Below are positions 1 through 12,883 of a stretch of 64,000 nt of DNA, piece by piece. The DNA is from Climacium dendroides (lineage: Eukaryota; Streptophyta; Bryopsida; Hypnales; Climaciaceae). The notes beneath the pieces are model-generated. The model worked only from the letters and a program-made list of their open reading frames with translations, was not told the origin of the DNA and ran no database searches. Position 1 is the first letter of the stretch; each line of letters opens with the position of its first letter. Both the position numbers and the translations under genes were made by a program. Location: the NCBI GenBank assembly GCA_950106755.1, contig OX467084.1:4712001-4776000 (forward strand), read 5' to 3'.

Positions 1-135
1 ATTAAAATGGTGATATTCCATGTGCTATTTTCAGTGTGTCATTCCCACAGTTGAGACCAGGGGGTTTGAAATCTAGTGTCTGAACTGTGGGATGTCAAAG
101 TCATAGAATATTTGCCATTCTAATGATATTCCCCA
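1..135. mobile_element. Right part of a foldback MITE, same family as 49927-50244
   Basis: The window opens inside a palindromic element. Positions 1-60 match the left arm of the element at 49927-50244 (AAAATGGTGATATTCCATG and TTCCCACAGTTGAGACC), and positions 80-135 form the opposite arm, ending in ATATTCCCCA at 135. It is shorter in the middle than the second copy. The left end, and so any target duplication, lies outside the window. Confidence 0.65.
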
Positions 136-1724
136 TTAAGGCTCTTTCCACCCAAGCTTTTGCATTACAAAGCGGCCTCTTTGGGGGTTTAGTTTTTTCC
201 TAATGAGGTGATTTTAGTTATGTTCTACTAGCATGTTCATAACTCATATAAGAACCCTAATTCAAGGAGTAACAATCAAAATGGAATTATTTACATGTGG
301 AATTCAACAATCTAAGTATAGCTACCCACAATTTTTGTAGTGAAAACGAGAAATTCTAACTTTGAACCTCTAGATCTCACTCACTTCAAGGAATTTGGGC
401 TTGAAAATTGGTTCAAACTATTCCTTCTCTAGCCTAATGCATGAGTTGATGTCTTTAGTAACAAAATTTTGGAAGGTTGACGCTCTTTTTGTCCTACACA
501 TCTACTTTAATCCACATTAATTGATCTGGTGTAGATTAATTACTTTGGCAACCTCAATTATGAATCAATGCAAAGTTTACTTGGAGATTGAGCCACCTAG
601 ATTTTGATGAAGCATTGCCCAAGTGAGGTGGGTAGTGGTTAAACCTTGATGGACTCTCTCGTGCTAATCTATGTCTCCAATGCTTATAGATTAATCAACT
701 ACGGCTCAATGACCGCTACAACCTTGCTTGCAATTGCATAGTTCTTTTTGCTTGCCATTTAGTTCAATTTCATTTTGTTTCCATCACAATTAAGCTCATT
801 TCAATTGGGGTTTGGAGGGGCTTGTACTTCCTTGAGTGCTAGAGTCACTTTTTATATAAACCAATACTTATAGTTCAATTTCTCATTGAATCCCTACCTA
901 TTGGTTCATTCTTGCTTGACATTCCGACACTATCCCCACGCTGTTGATTGCACTATCATTTGCTTGTTGCTTGCATTAGATACGTTTAATTTGAGATCTG
1001 CTAATTCAAATAAATTTATCATTATCAATTTTCTTGCAATGTTGATTTTAGATTATCTAGAATCGTTTCAAACTAGTTTTTCATGGAAGTCTATCATATA
1101 TTGTTTTTTCAACATATTTCAATCCTAAAAATGCAGATACAAACTTTAAGCATGGAAAAAAGAGCTCTCTAAATTGGAATGTGGCAAAAGAGAATCAAAT
1201 GTAAGGACATAGCAAAATTGGAATGCTAAAAATGCCTAGATTTGCAATGTTTATTGTTTTTATGAAATGAAAAGCATTTAGATGCTTGGAAACTACAAAA
1301 TTAAGTCAATAACCTCTAAAACTATCTACATGTGCACAACAAGATTAGGCTTGCTTTATTAATTATGATTGTTAGTAACCTCTCACCATGCTTGTAGATA
1401 GTTTTAAGTCCATTGGAATATTATATAGAACACCAAATTAGGCATTTTTGCACTTGGGGGGTGCAACATTGCATTTGGCTTGTACGCCATGAAAAGTGGA
1501 CAATTTCAAGTCTGAAGGGCGGGGACAAATTTTCGGAAATTGAAAGTAGTTTCTGTAAAAAAAAAAGTTTGCTTAGTAGACGTCAAATTGCTCAAAGCTT
1601 TTTAATTATTTCATGGAAATCTTATACACTTCTCAATCCACACTATTAACAAGAAATGTTTCTTTGCACTTCACATTATCGTATATGAAAATGCCTACAA
1701 CTACAAGGAAAAAAGGGTACTGTA
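136..1724. other. AT-rich intergenic DNA, no gene recognised
   Basis: Short open frames at 886-1128 (plus) and 1413-1649 (plus) have no recognisable domain, no splice context and AT-driven composition. I see nothing else of note. Confidence 0.5.
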
Positions 1725-4700
1725 TCATTGTATGACACAATTCTGCTCTAATACTAACATATTCAAATCATTTTGCAAACGTTGGTCGTCTAGGTCCTCC
1801 ATTTGCATCGCCATGTACTCCAGAAGATGTGGTCTAGCCTTTGCTGGAATGTTCACTACCGCTTCCGTTTGAACACCATGCACTACAATGCTTCCACGAA
1901 CTACGTGACCATTTCTTACTTGACGTGGCACATCCAACCATGAATATATAGCTGCTTCCTTCTCAATCCAAGAAAATCTTTCACCAGACGGTTCCCATGT
2001 AGATTCCATGCAATTTGCGTACTTCACTCTATTACTTCCTACTTTGTTCTCTGTTCCGCGTCTCATTGTCGGCCAATACCATAAGATTTTCATCTTCGAG
2101 GCCCACCTTCCTTGGCCAAACTCCAACACCTTTCCTAAATAGAAAGGTACTCCTCCTTTCACTTCACTCAATTCTACAGTAAGAGCTACAAATTGTCCTA
2201 CTATAATGTCATTCATTGGATTGAACGGAGGAAAAGGATCTTCATTTGCATCTCGTAGTACTTCAGCTGCTGATTCATTACTTTTCCCTCTATTTCTCCT
2301 TCCTATCAGTCTTAGGGATATTTCCTGAGGATGTCTATCTTTACGGGGTCCAAAATAACCCCTCCTTTGTGGATTAGGCATTGTTTCCATCATCAAGTCC
2401 ACAGCTGCATTCTCTACTATGTTTCCAGCCACATCTGCTATTACATTGTCATTTATACCTTCTTCTTCCACATTGGGAACAACATTTCCATCTTCATTGT
2501 CATTCTCGACGTCGACTGGCCAAAAAGGTAAATTACAAATGCCTTCGCGATTTTGTTGTGGAAACTCTTGAAGGTACTCCTTGAATTCTTCCGTTTTGTC
2601 AACAACTTTTGCATTCTTTATTGGGTCAAAGCCTCTTAGTACTAACTTCCTTTTATATGCAATGAATTCATCCAATGCTTTCAATTCTCTTTGATCAGCT
2701 GCAAAAACTTCAGCAATGTCTGGTTTCTCTGCTCTGCTTGGTAGTGAGTGCAAATACACATGTCCTGTTGTTGAACCCCATTCATCCGAGTTGAAATGTT
2801 TGTGTTGCACACAGACAGACCCACTCTCCATGTAAAACCTCATATGGTGTGGAAATGTGATGCCCGTTAATAGCTCTCTTCCTCGTAGTAAATGAGGTGT
2901 GATGAAAGCCTTCCAGTCACGAATGTATTCAAGTTGGCGAGCACTTACAAAAGCTTCTGTATAAGATGTCCCTTTTTCCACCAACTTCAACATCTCTTCC
3001 AATGTATCTATGTCCTTCCTCTTTAATACGTTTGAAATGACACTGAATCTCTCATCAATGTCCTCATGCGTGTGCCCCACAATAAAAAAACAAAGATGCA
3101 CTTCTTTGAAGAAACCAAGACCTACCAATGCAGCACACATGCAAATATGTAGATGTTCTTATTCTCCCTCGTGGTGTTATCTGCTTGAATCCTCAATGTT
3201 GGTGGCAGTGATCCTTTCCTTCGCTTCACGTCACATATTACATTCATAATCGACGTTATAACCTGATTGCTATCATGTTTGTGGTGAGCATCTATCCACA
3301 CATCTGCATATAGGCCAATCCCATGCACTAGTACACCACACAGATGAGTCTTCACGAATCAAGATTCAATATTCTTCGCAGACTGCCTCATCTTTGGTAT
3401 CATAGTTGTATTTTGATCCATGCCATCCACAATCAAACACATAAAAATATCTGGAGTAATCATTGCTGATCTCTTGTACAACCAATAATCTCGCCTCTTT
3501 TCCATTTGAATTCGGATGTGGATGATGTATAATTCTTTTATCTTCTGTTTTGCTACTGCATTTGTCGTGGATTCCATTCCACACTTATACTCCCAACAGT
3601 GATAGCACTTTGAGAACCTTGAGAATGGTGGGATATGAACGTGTAGAAATTCCTTCTGCCAAAGCCGACGGAACGAGGTCATTGATAATTTAGAACCATC
3701 TACTAGCTTCTTCATTTCTTCATTTACATATCGAAATACATCAAGCTTGGTTGTATTCATAGGCAATAGAATCAGTGGTAACACTACATTGTCCATTTTC
3801 CTTCGAAGTGATCGATGAGGTTGCTGACATCCAGCTTCATTGACAAAAACATTCAGGCTTTCCCTGGCAGTTGACATTTTCGCACTTTCTCTTCCTTGAT
3901 ATGTATTTTCATGAACAACAGCCACTCGACCATATACGGCATGTGATGTCTTCAGTTGCTTAAATCACCTCTGAGAATAATCCAATGCCGCGGCATAGCA
4001 TGCATTGCAAACCACTATGCCATCTAACTTAGTCACATACTTGTCTCTTATCGAACCTTCCGTGCGAGTGTAAACAACATTCAGCATTTGCATTATCCTT
4101 GTAGCCCTTGCTTCATATTTTTGTCCCCAAGCCATAAATCGTTGATCCAGTATATATTTCGCATCGACAAGACGTAAGCAATTGCGTTTGTATGCCCCTT
4201 TCTCCTGTACACACAAAACACTTTCAAGAGTGACTTTCTGACTTGTTGACTGTCCACGCTCTCTCAAACCTCTCGCCTTCGCCCTTTGATTTGTCATTGA
4301 ATACCTCCTCTTCGGTGGACCTACAGAGATCTCTTCCACTCTTGTTCCATCAGGAGTGCTGCCTTCAGAGCCTTGTGTTATAGGAGAATTTTTTTCATTT
4401 GTGCTTCTTCCTCCATGACTTACTGGTGTCACATTGGAATTGTTGACGCTCTCCTCTACGTCTTGGAAATCGAACTGTGGGGCGTACACAAGAGGGAAAG
4501 TGAAATTTTGCCCTTCCCTTGGATTAGCATTTGTTGTTCTCATTTCCAAAGGATTTGCTCGACGGACTAAAGATCGATGCCATCGTATGACTTTATCTTT
4601 ACAGTCTCCAAGATACTTACCTACCACCTCTCCGACCCATTTCTTTTCATCCAGTACATGCGTAACACAAACCGCAATTTCAAATGGACGTAATTTCACT

Positions 4701-4957
4701 TCGTAAAGTTCTACACCACATGTAAAGCTTCCATCCACTTCACCAACTCCAACAATGTCACCATTGTCTTCAAGAAGTTGTACCATCCTATTTGTTGTTT
4801 CGGAGACAACATGTGTTGTTTCAGGATTCTCTTCTTGGAAAAGTCTTCCTCGTATTACACGCGCAAGCCTTTCTCCTATGCTCCTTTGTTCCGTTCCAAC
4901 CAGCGTACTATCTCGAACATTGAAGACCACTAGACTTCCAAATGTTTGCGTTGTCAT
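1725..4957 (-). pseudogene. DUF7869-type transposon protein, broken by two stops and a frameshift
   Basis: Protein of a class found in many copies in plant and other eukaryote genomes, thought to be transposon-encoded; its biochemical role is not known to me. From the ATG at 4957 the frame reads through a Cys/Arg-rich segment ending DGIVVCNACYAAALDYSQR, an in-frame TGA (3965-3967), then WQKEF, HCWEYKC and IVDGMDQNTT, a second TGA (3359-3361), then CGVLVHGIGLYADVW and LRIQADNTTRENKN. The frame then shifts by one base near 3130-3145 and continues with IVGHTHEDIDERFS, the family's hallmark, and an SH3-like tail containing YLGKVLEFGQGRW and WYWP, ending at 1725. The DGMDQ, ADNTTRENKN and GHTHEDID blocks are in the order expected for DUF7869. 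Both stops could have come from TGG or CGA by a single transition. No terminal repeats or target duplication were found around it. Confidence 0.8.
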
Positions 4958-5879
4958 TTTTTGCAATCACTTATGCATTATCGTTGTTCACATAGTCATA
5001 AGCTTTGCAATCACCCTTCCTTCAAAATCTTATTTTATATCTACACTTAAAAACAATTACAAAAAAAGTACAATTAGACAATTTTGTCTTCATCAGAAGA
5101 AAGAATACCCTACCAACATTATACAACCAAAATTATAATGGAATGTAACTTAGTATCACATGGCATGCATGCATTCAACCACTCATTAAATTTTCCATTA
5201 CAATCTTGAATAAATGTCTACTAGTAATAAACAAGAACTGCAGCTTCACAAATCATAGGAGTATCTTAAATTTAGTTAAACCTCTAACTTATAAGAACAC
5301 CTAAAAACATAAGAAGCTCTTCTACAGTGTTAGCAAAATAAAAGAAGTATTCAATTATCTTTTAAGGGAACTTGCCAAATGCAGGTGGGCCTCATAGAAA
5401 TGAAAGGGACCCAAATCTCTAAATACACATTCAAATCTCTGCAGTTCTCCCTAAACTACATAAGGAATTTCTTTTATGAAATCAAACCCTATGTTTTTTA
5501 ACATAGAAATTTATACCCACCTAACTTTAGATGAACGAAGAGAACCTTGACCTTCTACTTTATGAGCTCTTTCATTGTTTTTTTTGGTCAATTCAATTAG
5601 TTTGTATCCACCACATGAATGTTCTTCACTACTTTCTATGACATGGAAAAAGGTGCTGCTAATCCCTGCTATAATACTAGTGTAGCCTATGCCGTTGCCA
5701 TAGTCAAAACAAAAGTAAAATTAATTTTCTTAATTTTTAGAACAAAAAACAACTGAAATATGCATAATTTTCTCATAGTGAATAAAAATGCCACATAACA
5801 ACACTCAAGCACCACTCCCTGTCGAGAACTTCTGTACAGTATGAAGACTATGCCAAAATTATAAGAATTTTTTTTTTTA
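4958..5879. other. AT-rich intergenic DNA upstream of the DUF7869 pseudogene
   Basis: This could contain the 5' end of the transposon, but I found no inverted partner near 1400-1724 and no second open frame. Nothing else is supportable. Confidence 0.4.
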
Positions 5880-6745
5880 TACTTTCATAAAACCAAAATT
5901 AACTAAAAAACGAATAACTTTGAAATCATATGTTTGAACACCATGAAACCAACTTGGTGCATACATCCTTGCCGAGGTTTTTTCGACGGTACCAAACACA
6001 CAACGTAGAGAAGAATAATCTGGGATATTTGAATGTGACAAACAAGCAAACAAAACAAACAAGGAAACAAAACAAACGAGCAAACAAAACAAGCAAAAAA
6101 ACAAAACAAACAAAAAACAAAACAAACATAAAAACAAAACTAACAAACAAACAAAACAAACAGCCAAATTCAAGGTATACAATAGTGTGCACTATGCTGT
6201 TGCTATAGTAATAGCAAAAGTGAAACTATTTTTTTAATTATAATAAAGAATCCAAATATCAGAAACTTCTTAATTGTAAGTCCAACTGTAACGAAAACAA
6301 ACTTGTGCACCCTTCCTAACTGAGTTTTTTGACAATATCAAGATTGTGACCAAAATTTTAGTAAAAGTAATTTTCTAATTTTTTATTGTGGCCAAAGCCA
6401 TTGCCACAATCAGAATAAACAAAAAGTAATTTCCTAATTTTTTAATTCAAAAAAATTATTTCTACATCAAGAAACTTACAGAACTTCACGAAACGAAACC
6501 AGTGCAACCCTCCTTGCACAAGGCTTTTCAATGGTACCCAGATTGTAACCAAAATGTAAATAAAAGTAATATCCTAATTCTTGAGAACATAAAATAACTC
6601 ATAAACGTACAAATTCCACAACATACGTCCAAATGGCACGAAATGAAGACTATGCACCCGTCCTCACCTACGGCCTTCCAACGGTATCAAGCACGTGACC
6701 TGGTGACGCACAGTCCGATAGATGTGAACGTGACAAAGGAAAAAA
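5880..6745 (-). repeat. Inverted relatives of the GC-core satellite, four modules
   Basis: Read on the minus strand, this block carries diverged copies of the module that is best preserved at 47516-49040. Modules are centred near 5985, 6320, 6520 and 6680; the clearest include GGTACCGTCGAAAAAACC and, at 6657-6690, CCTCACCTACGGCCTTCC on the plus strand. The linkers are AT-rich. Positions about 6040-6165 are a simple CAAAA-type run, which corresponds on the other strand to the TTTTG run at the head of units in the 47.5-kb array. Confidence 0.75.
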
Positions 6746-9700
6746 AACATCCTATCTTAATAGAAGACATTAATTAAAAAACCGTGGACTCTTGTTCTTA
6801 AAGAGGATATTCCCCTCACCTTCATAGAGTGCACATATTTCAAATATAATACCAGATTCTTTTAAATTTCCAAGATACTTAAAAGTTTTATCTAATTGCT
6901 CATGATGGAAACAGAAGCATAGGCAACAGAAAGCTAAATTCTAGCCATCATCGGCAACCGGCTAATCTTCTATAGCTATGTGATTTTGATCAAAGCAATA
7001 AAATTACAATGTATTTTTGGAAGGGAAGTAGTAGTGGTATAGTGCATTTCAATTCCGTCGTTGTTCAAACACTCTTTTTGAATCCAATGCACATTGCAAC
7101 CAAGTAGATTTCTTTGTATGAAAGACGTACATTTCATGCTATACTATAAATTCATGAATTAATTATTTCCTTATGCAAGACACACATGAAGAAGAAATCA
7201 AATAGTTATTTCAAAAACCACATTACCTCTACAATTAAATGTACAAGCAATTAACCACATAGTAAAGACTTTGTCTCTGCTATGCCCTTCATAGAAAGGG
7301 ATTTTCTTGAGTACAGGGACGCTTCAAGATGAAACTACCTTATTGCAATAAATTCCATAAACTAATTATGGTATCATTGCTGTAAAATAGTATTGTATAG
7401 CAAGTAGCCAAGCCATTTCCAAGCATCCCTCCATTTCCAACTTGTATAGTATGGAACATATTTTTAAGAGTTGTGCCATACTTCAAGAATTACTTTTGGC
7501 GCATTATGATTGAGAACAAGGTTGTGAACATTGCAACTGTTTCTATATAGATTAATTATGTGGCAATGGGCTGTGTTCTTAAGGGGTTAAAATTTCAACA
7601 TCCATCCATTAAGTTTGGATGCTTGTTTGTTTGTTTCTTTAATACATTGAAATCTCCCAAGCTGTGTGTTTGTGACTGCATTCTTGGTACAATTTGGAAG
7701 TTCTTAGCAAGGAGGGATGTCAGGATTACTTTAATTTAACCACTATAATAATAGAAAGTAATCTCAATAGCAAAAACGGTGATTTTCGGTGTTCGTAACT
7801 TACGTTTGAATTTCTTTTCATTTTGGCAATGACAACGGCACACTACAGTACAGAGAATTCATGGTCAGAGACACAATTCTCAATCGTATAAAGCTACTAC
7901 TTAGGCACTTGTGAAGAAGCCAACAATACCCGGGCCAATATTAACGAAGGACAAACTGGAAAGAGCCACTGCAGGAGTCCTCTCAGTCTCTATTTCAGCA
8001 TAAATCCAATTATGTCCATTTCCACAATCAAATGCATCCCCGCTTTTAACGAAATTGACCTTGTTAGAGAAAGAAGTGTTTTGAAGTAGTTTTGAGCATG
8101 TACATATAGTGGTCCTTTAGAAGACAACATTGTGAGATCTCTTCGATGTCTATATACGGGTGAGTGCAAGAAAGACTAGTCCTTTTTTGCGTCACACTTC
8201 GAGTGATAGAGTTGTCATTGGCCACAACTTTTGGAGGTTCAAGAAAATGAAGTTGAAATTTTTTTGGGAGGTGGAGAACTCCATAGCCACGAGAGGCCAT
8301 ATTTTCTAAGAATTAAAAAAAATCAAATTCTAATTAATTTCTAATTTAGCTAATTTGTCACATTTTGTAGTTTAGGGGCTTTTAGTACTGGGGAGTATTC
8401 AATTTTGATCATTTTGAGCTGAAATTTTTATGGGCTCTTCCTATAATGTATTTGCATGATCCTATCAAAGGATTTAAAAAAAAACTCAATTTCAAGTGCG
8501 TCATGAGCGCTCGAATAAAGGTCACTTGCGCGCGCCATTTTGAACAATATAGATGATTTGTTTTGGGGTGGGTGGGTGAAATGTAATGAGGACAAAGTCT
8601 ATCAAAATGTCCATTTTTTATTTTTAAAAATAATGGTTATCTTTTTTTTCTAAAAATTTAAAAGTGGACTTCACTATTTTCAGTGAGAAACTGGGACCCT
8701 AGGCTACAATAGTACTATAAGACAACATCTAGTATTTGGTAATACTCCTATAGCTACCCGCCTTCATCAAGTTCTGCCCAAGTGTACAGTAGCTAGACAC
8801 TTGTCAATTGTAACCTCAATCTGCAGTTTTATCAACGGTCCATGTAATGCTTTCTAATTCTGCAGTACAGTACTGTAGTACTCATAGTACTGAGTCGCTA
8901 AAACTAGGTACTAAGCAAAACGCTACGAAAACTGGTGAGTCTTTCTTGCACTCACCCATACGTCTCCTAATGTTTTCTATTGATTTCTCAGTGTTCTGCC
9001 TAAATCTCTTGATGACAATTTTTTCTCTCTCTTGACAATCATTACTAATTTTGGTCTTTCCAAAGTCTAAAAATAATTAAATGTGGCATTTAAAATAGTA
9101 TTAATCTTTTAAAAAATATGGAAACTAGTTCATCTCAAAAGAAATTAGATAGGAAAAGTATAGAATTCGATAGTAAAAGGTCTAAAATAGTGCACTCTGA
9201 GTTTTCAAGATGCCATCTTCAACGTGTCACAGAAATTAGAATTTTATGAATTCTGAAAATTAAAAAATATATAAGTGAATAAAAATAGATTACTGAAGCT
9301 ATATTTTTCTAATTAACCATTATAAACATCTAAAATCAAGAACTACGTAAAAATTTCCGTTTAGACTTTCAAAATGACTATTAGGCTTGCAATCTAGTTT
9401 TTATTCCATTTTCATTGTTTTTTCATAATTTTTAAAATACTTTCAAGATAGCATCTTCGTAGCTCAAAAAACAGCGCTTCGGAACTTTTCCTACTGAATT
9501 TCTTTTGGTATTAAGTCAAGGAATACATCAATTACACCATCATATTTTCCAATATTTTATGCTATTTTAAAAAAAAAATTGAGTAAAATTCAAATTGATG
9601 TTCTTGATTAAGGAAAAATGAGAATAACTTTTAGACATGTATTACTACATTTTAAAATTATCTATTTTGAAATGTTTTTTAAATAGAAACTCTCTGAGGC

Positions 9701-10600
9701 TCTGATTAGAAGAACCTACTCATACGTTCAATTTCACGTCATAGCTAGCAGGTTTACATACTCAATGTTCTGCCAGAAATCATGGCAAGCTACCTTGTGT
9801 TGAAGCTACAAACTGAGTTGTCACTAGACCAGTTGTCTCCCAATTCCCATAACGCATAGTAACTTACATTATCTAGAAACTTGCGTACCGGTCGTCTGGT
9901 CCAATGGCGCCACGAAATGGATTCGAAGCATTAGCCATGTTCCTGTAGATGCATGCGCCAAAAGTTCACTACATTTTAAGGCCGCCTACTGTTCAGTACT
10001 TTTCTGGGAAGGGGGGCATACATCGAATTTTATTTCAATGGCCAAAAAGTGAAGTACAAAGCAAACCAGTACCTAGAGCCTTGGACGTATACTATTCACA
10101 GTAGTACTTCATTTTGGATTCATTGGGAGGCTTGCGTAGTTTTCTACGTCAGTTGGCTTTATATAGATTGGATCGGCCACTGGCATCTTTCATTCATGAT
10201 ACTTTCCATTTGACTGACACTCAAGGATGTAGTTGAAGATACGGCCAAGGGTTGGCTATTCCCAGTTATCTCCTTTTACAACATGCTACAGATAATAAAT
10301 CTTTAATCTATATCCGCCTAAATTTTTTTAAATTTCTTACTGCTTTTTTTTCTCAAATCTCCATTTACATATAAACGAAAGCAGATTCTATTATATAAAG
10401 CTCACCGCGAAGCATATCATGCAAAGAAGCGAGGAAATGCAGATAATATCATTTTTTACCTATATAATTCTCTTTGTTCTTGTCTTAACAAGCCAATTTA
10501 TGCTCTACCCCCCTTGCTCTGGCAAATCAAAGTCTCTTTCGGTCAAACTGGACCTGCAGTTAATGATGAGGAACTCCCTGTGGTAATGCACAGGAGTGCG
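6746..10600. other. Gene-free region with small repeats
   Basis: No gene is supported. A minus-strand frame at 8064-8300 has a real ATG (8300) and reads MASRGYGVLHLPKKF but matches nothing I know. About 9045-9095 resembles one end of the AATA-flanked element at 33461 (TTTCCAAAGTCTAAAA, then TTAAATGTGGCAT). About 9480-9700 is a direct, diverged copy of 40215-40480; both contain TACATCAATTACACCA and AAAATGAGAATAA. Confidence 0.45.
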
Positions 10601-10605
10601 GCGCA

Positions 10606-10820
10606 GGGAGAATTGGCCCCCTCATTGCTCCGATCAACTGTAGTTTGACAAAAAAACAACCTATATTGTGCCAATATTTTGACAACTCTTGCAACTACTT
10701 AGAGTAATTTGGAGTCTCTGATTGCAAATATGAATTCAAAATTTCAAAAAAAAATTAAGTCTTGCAAATAAAAAATTCCAGGGCTTGCCCTGGAGGGGCA
10801 ATGAGGGGGTCAATTCACCC
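10606..10820. repeat. Short inverted repeat pair around an AT-rich core
   Basis: GGAGAATTGGCCCCCTCATT at 10606 is the near-exact reverse complement of the sequence around 10800 (CAATGAGGGGGTCAATTC). The arms are about 25 bp with three mismatches and about 165 bp between them. This looks like the ends of a small transposon, but no matching target duplication is visible outside the arms. Confidence 0.45.
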
Positions 10821-11150
10821 GGGCCAGGAGTGCGTGATGTCAAGCCCGATGGGAATCCGGACCTGTTCATGAAGAAAGGCCGCAATTCGTATGGTACCGG
10901 TGAAACCAGCACAAAAACTTACAAGGGGGGAACCTCCTCGCATATGGCTCGCGCCATTTATTACAGGTGGCCCGAGATTGAATAAAGAAGGTCTGAAGCC
11001 TGCAAAAAAAATAGATATATGGTATAGAATCTCGCCATCGTTTTTTCGTACTTCACGATCCCGTATCAAAGCCCTCTGATTGGTTCTTTTTGCCATTTGT
11101 TGAACTATTTTATTATATTCTGGATCGGTAGAGCATACCCTGTTTAGCAT
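10785..11150. other. GC-rich, coding-like block of unknown origin
   Basis: This block is near 50% GC within DNA of about 33%. Overlapping frames stay open on both strands: minus 10815-11150 (first codon not ATG; contains QQMAKRTNQRALIRDREVRK) and plus 10785-10985 and 10891-11079. On the minus strand a T8-GCAG at about 11005-11016 would make a good 3' splice site, giving an exon that starts FRPSLFNLGPPVING. I do not recognise any reading. It could be a captured gene fragment, organelle-derived DNA or part of a transposon. Confidence 0.35.
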
Positions 11151-11745
11151 AAATTAGCTTGTTCTACCATGTTTAGCTTCGACGTTTTAAGCTTACACGT
11201 GTTTAGCTTAGACGTGTTTAACGTAGACGTTTACTTCGGAAACGAAACGCAACTAGATTGACAGAAGTCGGTGCACATCATCGGCTCCACTTGGGTTCTC
11301 ATTTGGACCACTACGATTACAGGGATTTGCATTTTCAAATAAACTCGGTGCACGTCATTGGTCCCACTTGGGTTCCGATTTCAATCGCGAACATTCTAGG
11401 GATCATAGCTCTCCGATTAACTCGGTCTGTTCAACGGTGGCTATGACTGCTCGGCTTCTGCTCCTACCTTCACCGAGCGTTCGGAAGTCCCTCTGCTGCA
11501 TTCCCTGCGGCTGCACTTCAAAACGCTCTGTTTCAACGGTGGTTGCTCTTCGAAACGCCTGCGTATACTAGGCTTTGTCGACATCGTGGACCTGGACATC
11601 CCTGGAGCTTTTGCACGCTGTGAAGAAGGTGGACATCCCTGGAGCTTTTGCACGCTGTGAAGAAGGTGTACATCCCCGGAAATTTTGCACGACGAGAAGA
11701 AGTTGACCGTCCCCTGGAGCTTCTACACGTCGCAGATAAGGTGGC
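11120..11745. repeat. Nested short tandem duplications
   Basis: Three independent tandem patterns sit side by side. About 11138-11235 has a degenerate unit of 15-18 bp around GTTTAGCTTAGACGT. A 77-bp duplication starts at 11269 and 11346 (CGGTGCAC.TCAT.GG then CCACTTGGGTTC). A 37-bp unit begins at 11594, 11631 (identical), 11668 and 11705 (diverged), containing GGACATCCCTGGAGC. As 37 is not a multiple of three, the units change frame and create overlapping spurious frames on the minus strand. Confidence 0.8.
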
Positions 11746-11915
11746 CAAAGCTTTTTCCAAGCTTCATCGCGAGGAAATGCACCAAACAATCACTATCAAT
11801 TAAAGGTAAGCTTGAACTTTCCATTACTACTGTATACGGAGATGTATATGCCTCCTAAGCTTCATGCAACTGAACTATTGTGCCCAGGGTTACGGCGACA
11901 GGATTTCTTCATAGA

Positions 11916-12003
11916 CACTACTAGAAATTTCAGCAATTTCAGTCGATTCGGTCGCGTGGATTTGGTCATGAATCAACTGAAATTGCTGAAATTTCTAGTA
12001 GTG
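11916..12003. mobile_element. 88-bp CACTA-type miniature element
   Basis: It begins CACTACTAGAAATTTCAGC and ends with its reverse complement. The terminal inverted repeats are 34 bp with one mismatch, leaving only about 20 bp of loop. It is flanked by a 3-bp direct duplication AGA (11913-11915 and 12004-12006). CACTA ends with a 3-bp duplication are the signature of CACTA (En/Spm) transposons. No transposase of that type is in the window, so it would have been moved from elsewhere. Confidence 0.88.
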
Positions 12004-12006
12004 AGA

Positions 12007-12883
12007 CCAGGAATAAACTCCTTCAAGGCAGACAGTAAACCGTAATCACTAATTCAAACTTTCATACATGGTTGGTATTGAATTGTGTCAATTCACTCCT
12101 GCCGTTCACTACTACATTGGCAAAACGCAGAAATTCAAATTTCTTCAAAATTGCGAGATTTCCTGCGCTGTTGTGATGTGGGCCGTCTACTATGTGAATT
12201 AGACATCTTGTTAGTTGAAAAATTAGTTGTTAGTATTGTATGTTGTGAGTTGCTAGTCGTGGGGTATGTAAGTGTTAGGAGCCTTAGTCTTGACTATGTT
12301 GTTGCCGGTTGATAACCGGTCGTTAGTAGTTGATACTAGGGTAGTGGAGTTAGGGTTAGGGTTAGCCGGCGGCTAGCTGGCGGAGTTTATGGTGGCTACT
12401 AGAGGCAAGGGCTGGTCCTTTGCTCTCTCTCTTTTCTTTTTCTTGTCTCTTGGAGGGGTGGAGAGGGTGGAGGTACTTGAGTGAGGGAGTTGTGTTGTTG
12501 TTATGGGAGGTTTATTTGAAGTAAAGTATTGATTTGGGGAGCTTTTGTGTAACATTTTGCAAGAATATTGGTTGAGTGCTATATTTTGATTTTGGATTTT
12601 TGAAGAGTTGATACATAAGTGTGCCAAGTTTCAAATCTAGATCTACTATGGAGAAAAAGTTATGAGGCGTTGAAGTGGAGGTGTTTGAATTTCAAGGCAG
12701 CCAAGGAGGGTATATGGAGGAGCGTCATTCTTATTGGATTTTGTGATATGAACGTGAAACTTGGAGGGTACTCTTCTTATCTTATCTTCTACTTTGTGCC
12801 AAAATTTTAGCTTCAACGGACTTAAGATCAAAGAGTTGTGTACTAAATACATCCGGAGTGTGGAGGCAGTAAAGGTTTAGAAA
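12007..12883. other. Intergenic, no gene recognised
   Basis: Contains GTTAGGGTTAGGGTTAG at 12349-12365 and several short frames without recognisable domains. The stretch around 12604-12660 (GTGCCAAGTTTCAAATC) is loosely related to the 189-bp repeat that follows. Confidence 0.4.

Noticed and set aside
3359..3967. TGA read as an amino acid (recoding) in the DUF7869 protein
   Set aside because: The intact PLAC8 gene ends in TGA, and the same pseudogene also has a frameshift, so ordinary decay explains the stops.
5926..6192. Cys/Phe/Leu-rich small membrane protein on the minus strand
   Set aside because: It is the translation of a CAAAA-type simple repeat in several frames; composition, not coding, explains it.
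11441..11789. Overlapping minus-strand frames with repeated SSQRAKAPGM-like words
   Set aside because: They come from a 37-bp tandem repeat read in successive frames.
12349..12365. GTTAGGGTTAGGGTTAG, a telomere-like run
   Set aside because: Only about 2.5 TTAGGG units, and the plant telomere unit is normally TTTAGGG; too short to call an interstitial telomere.
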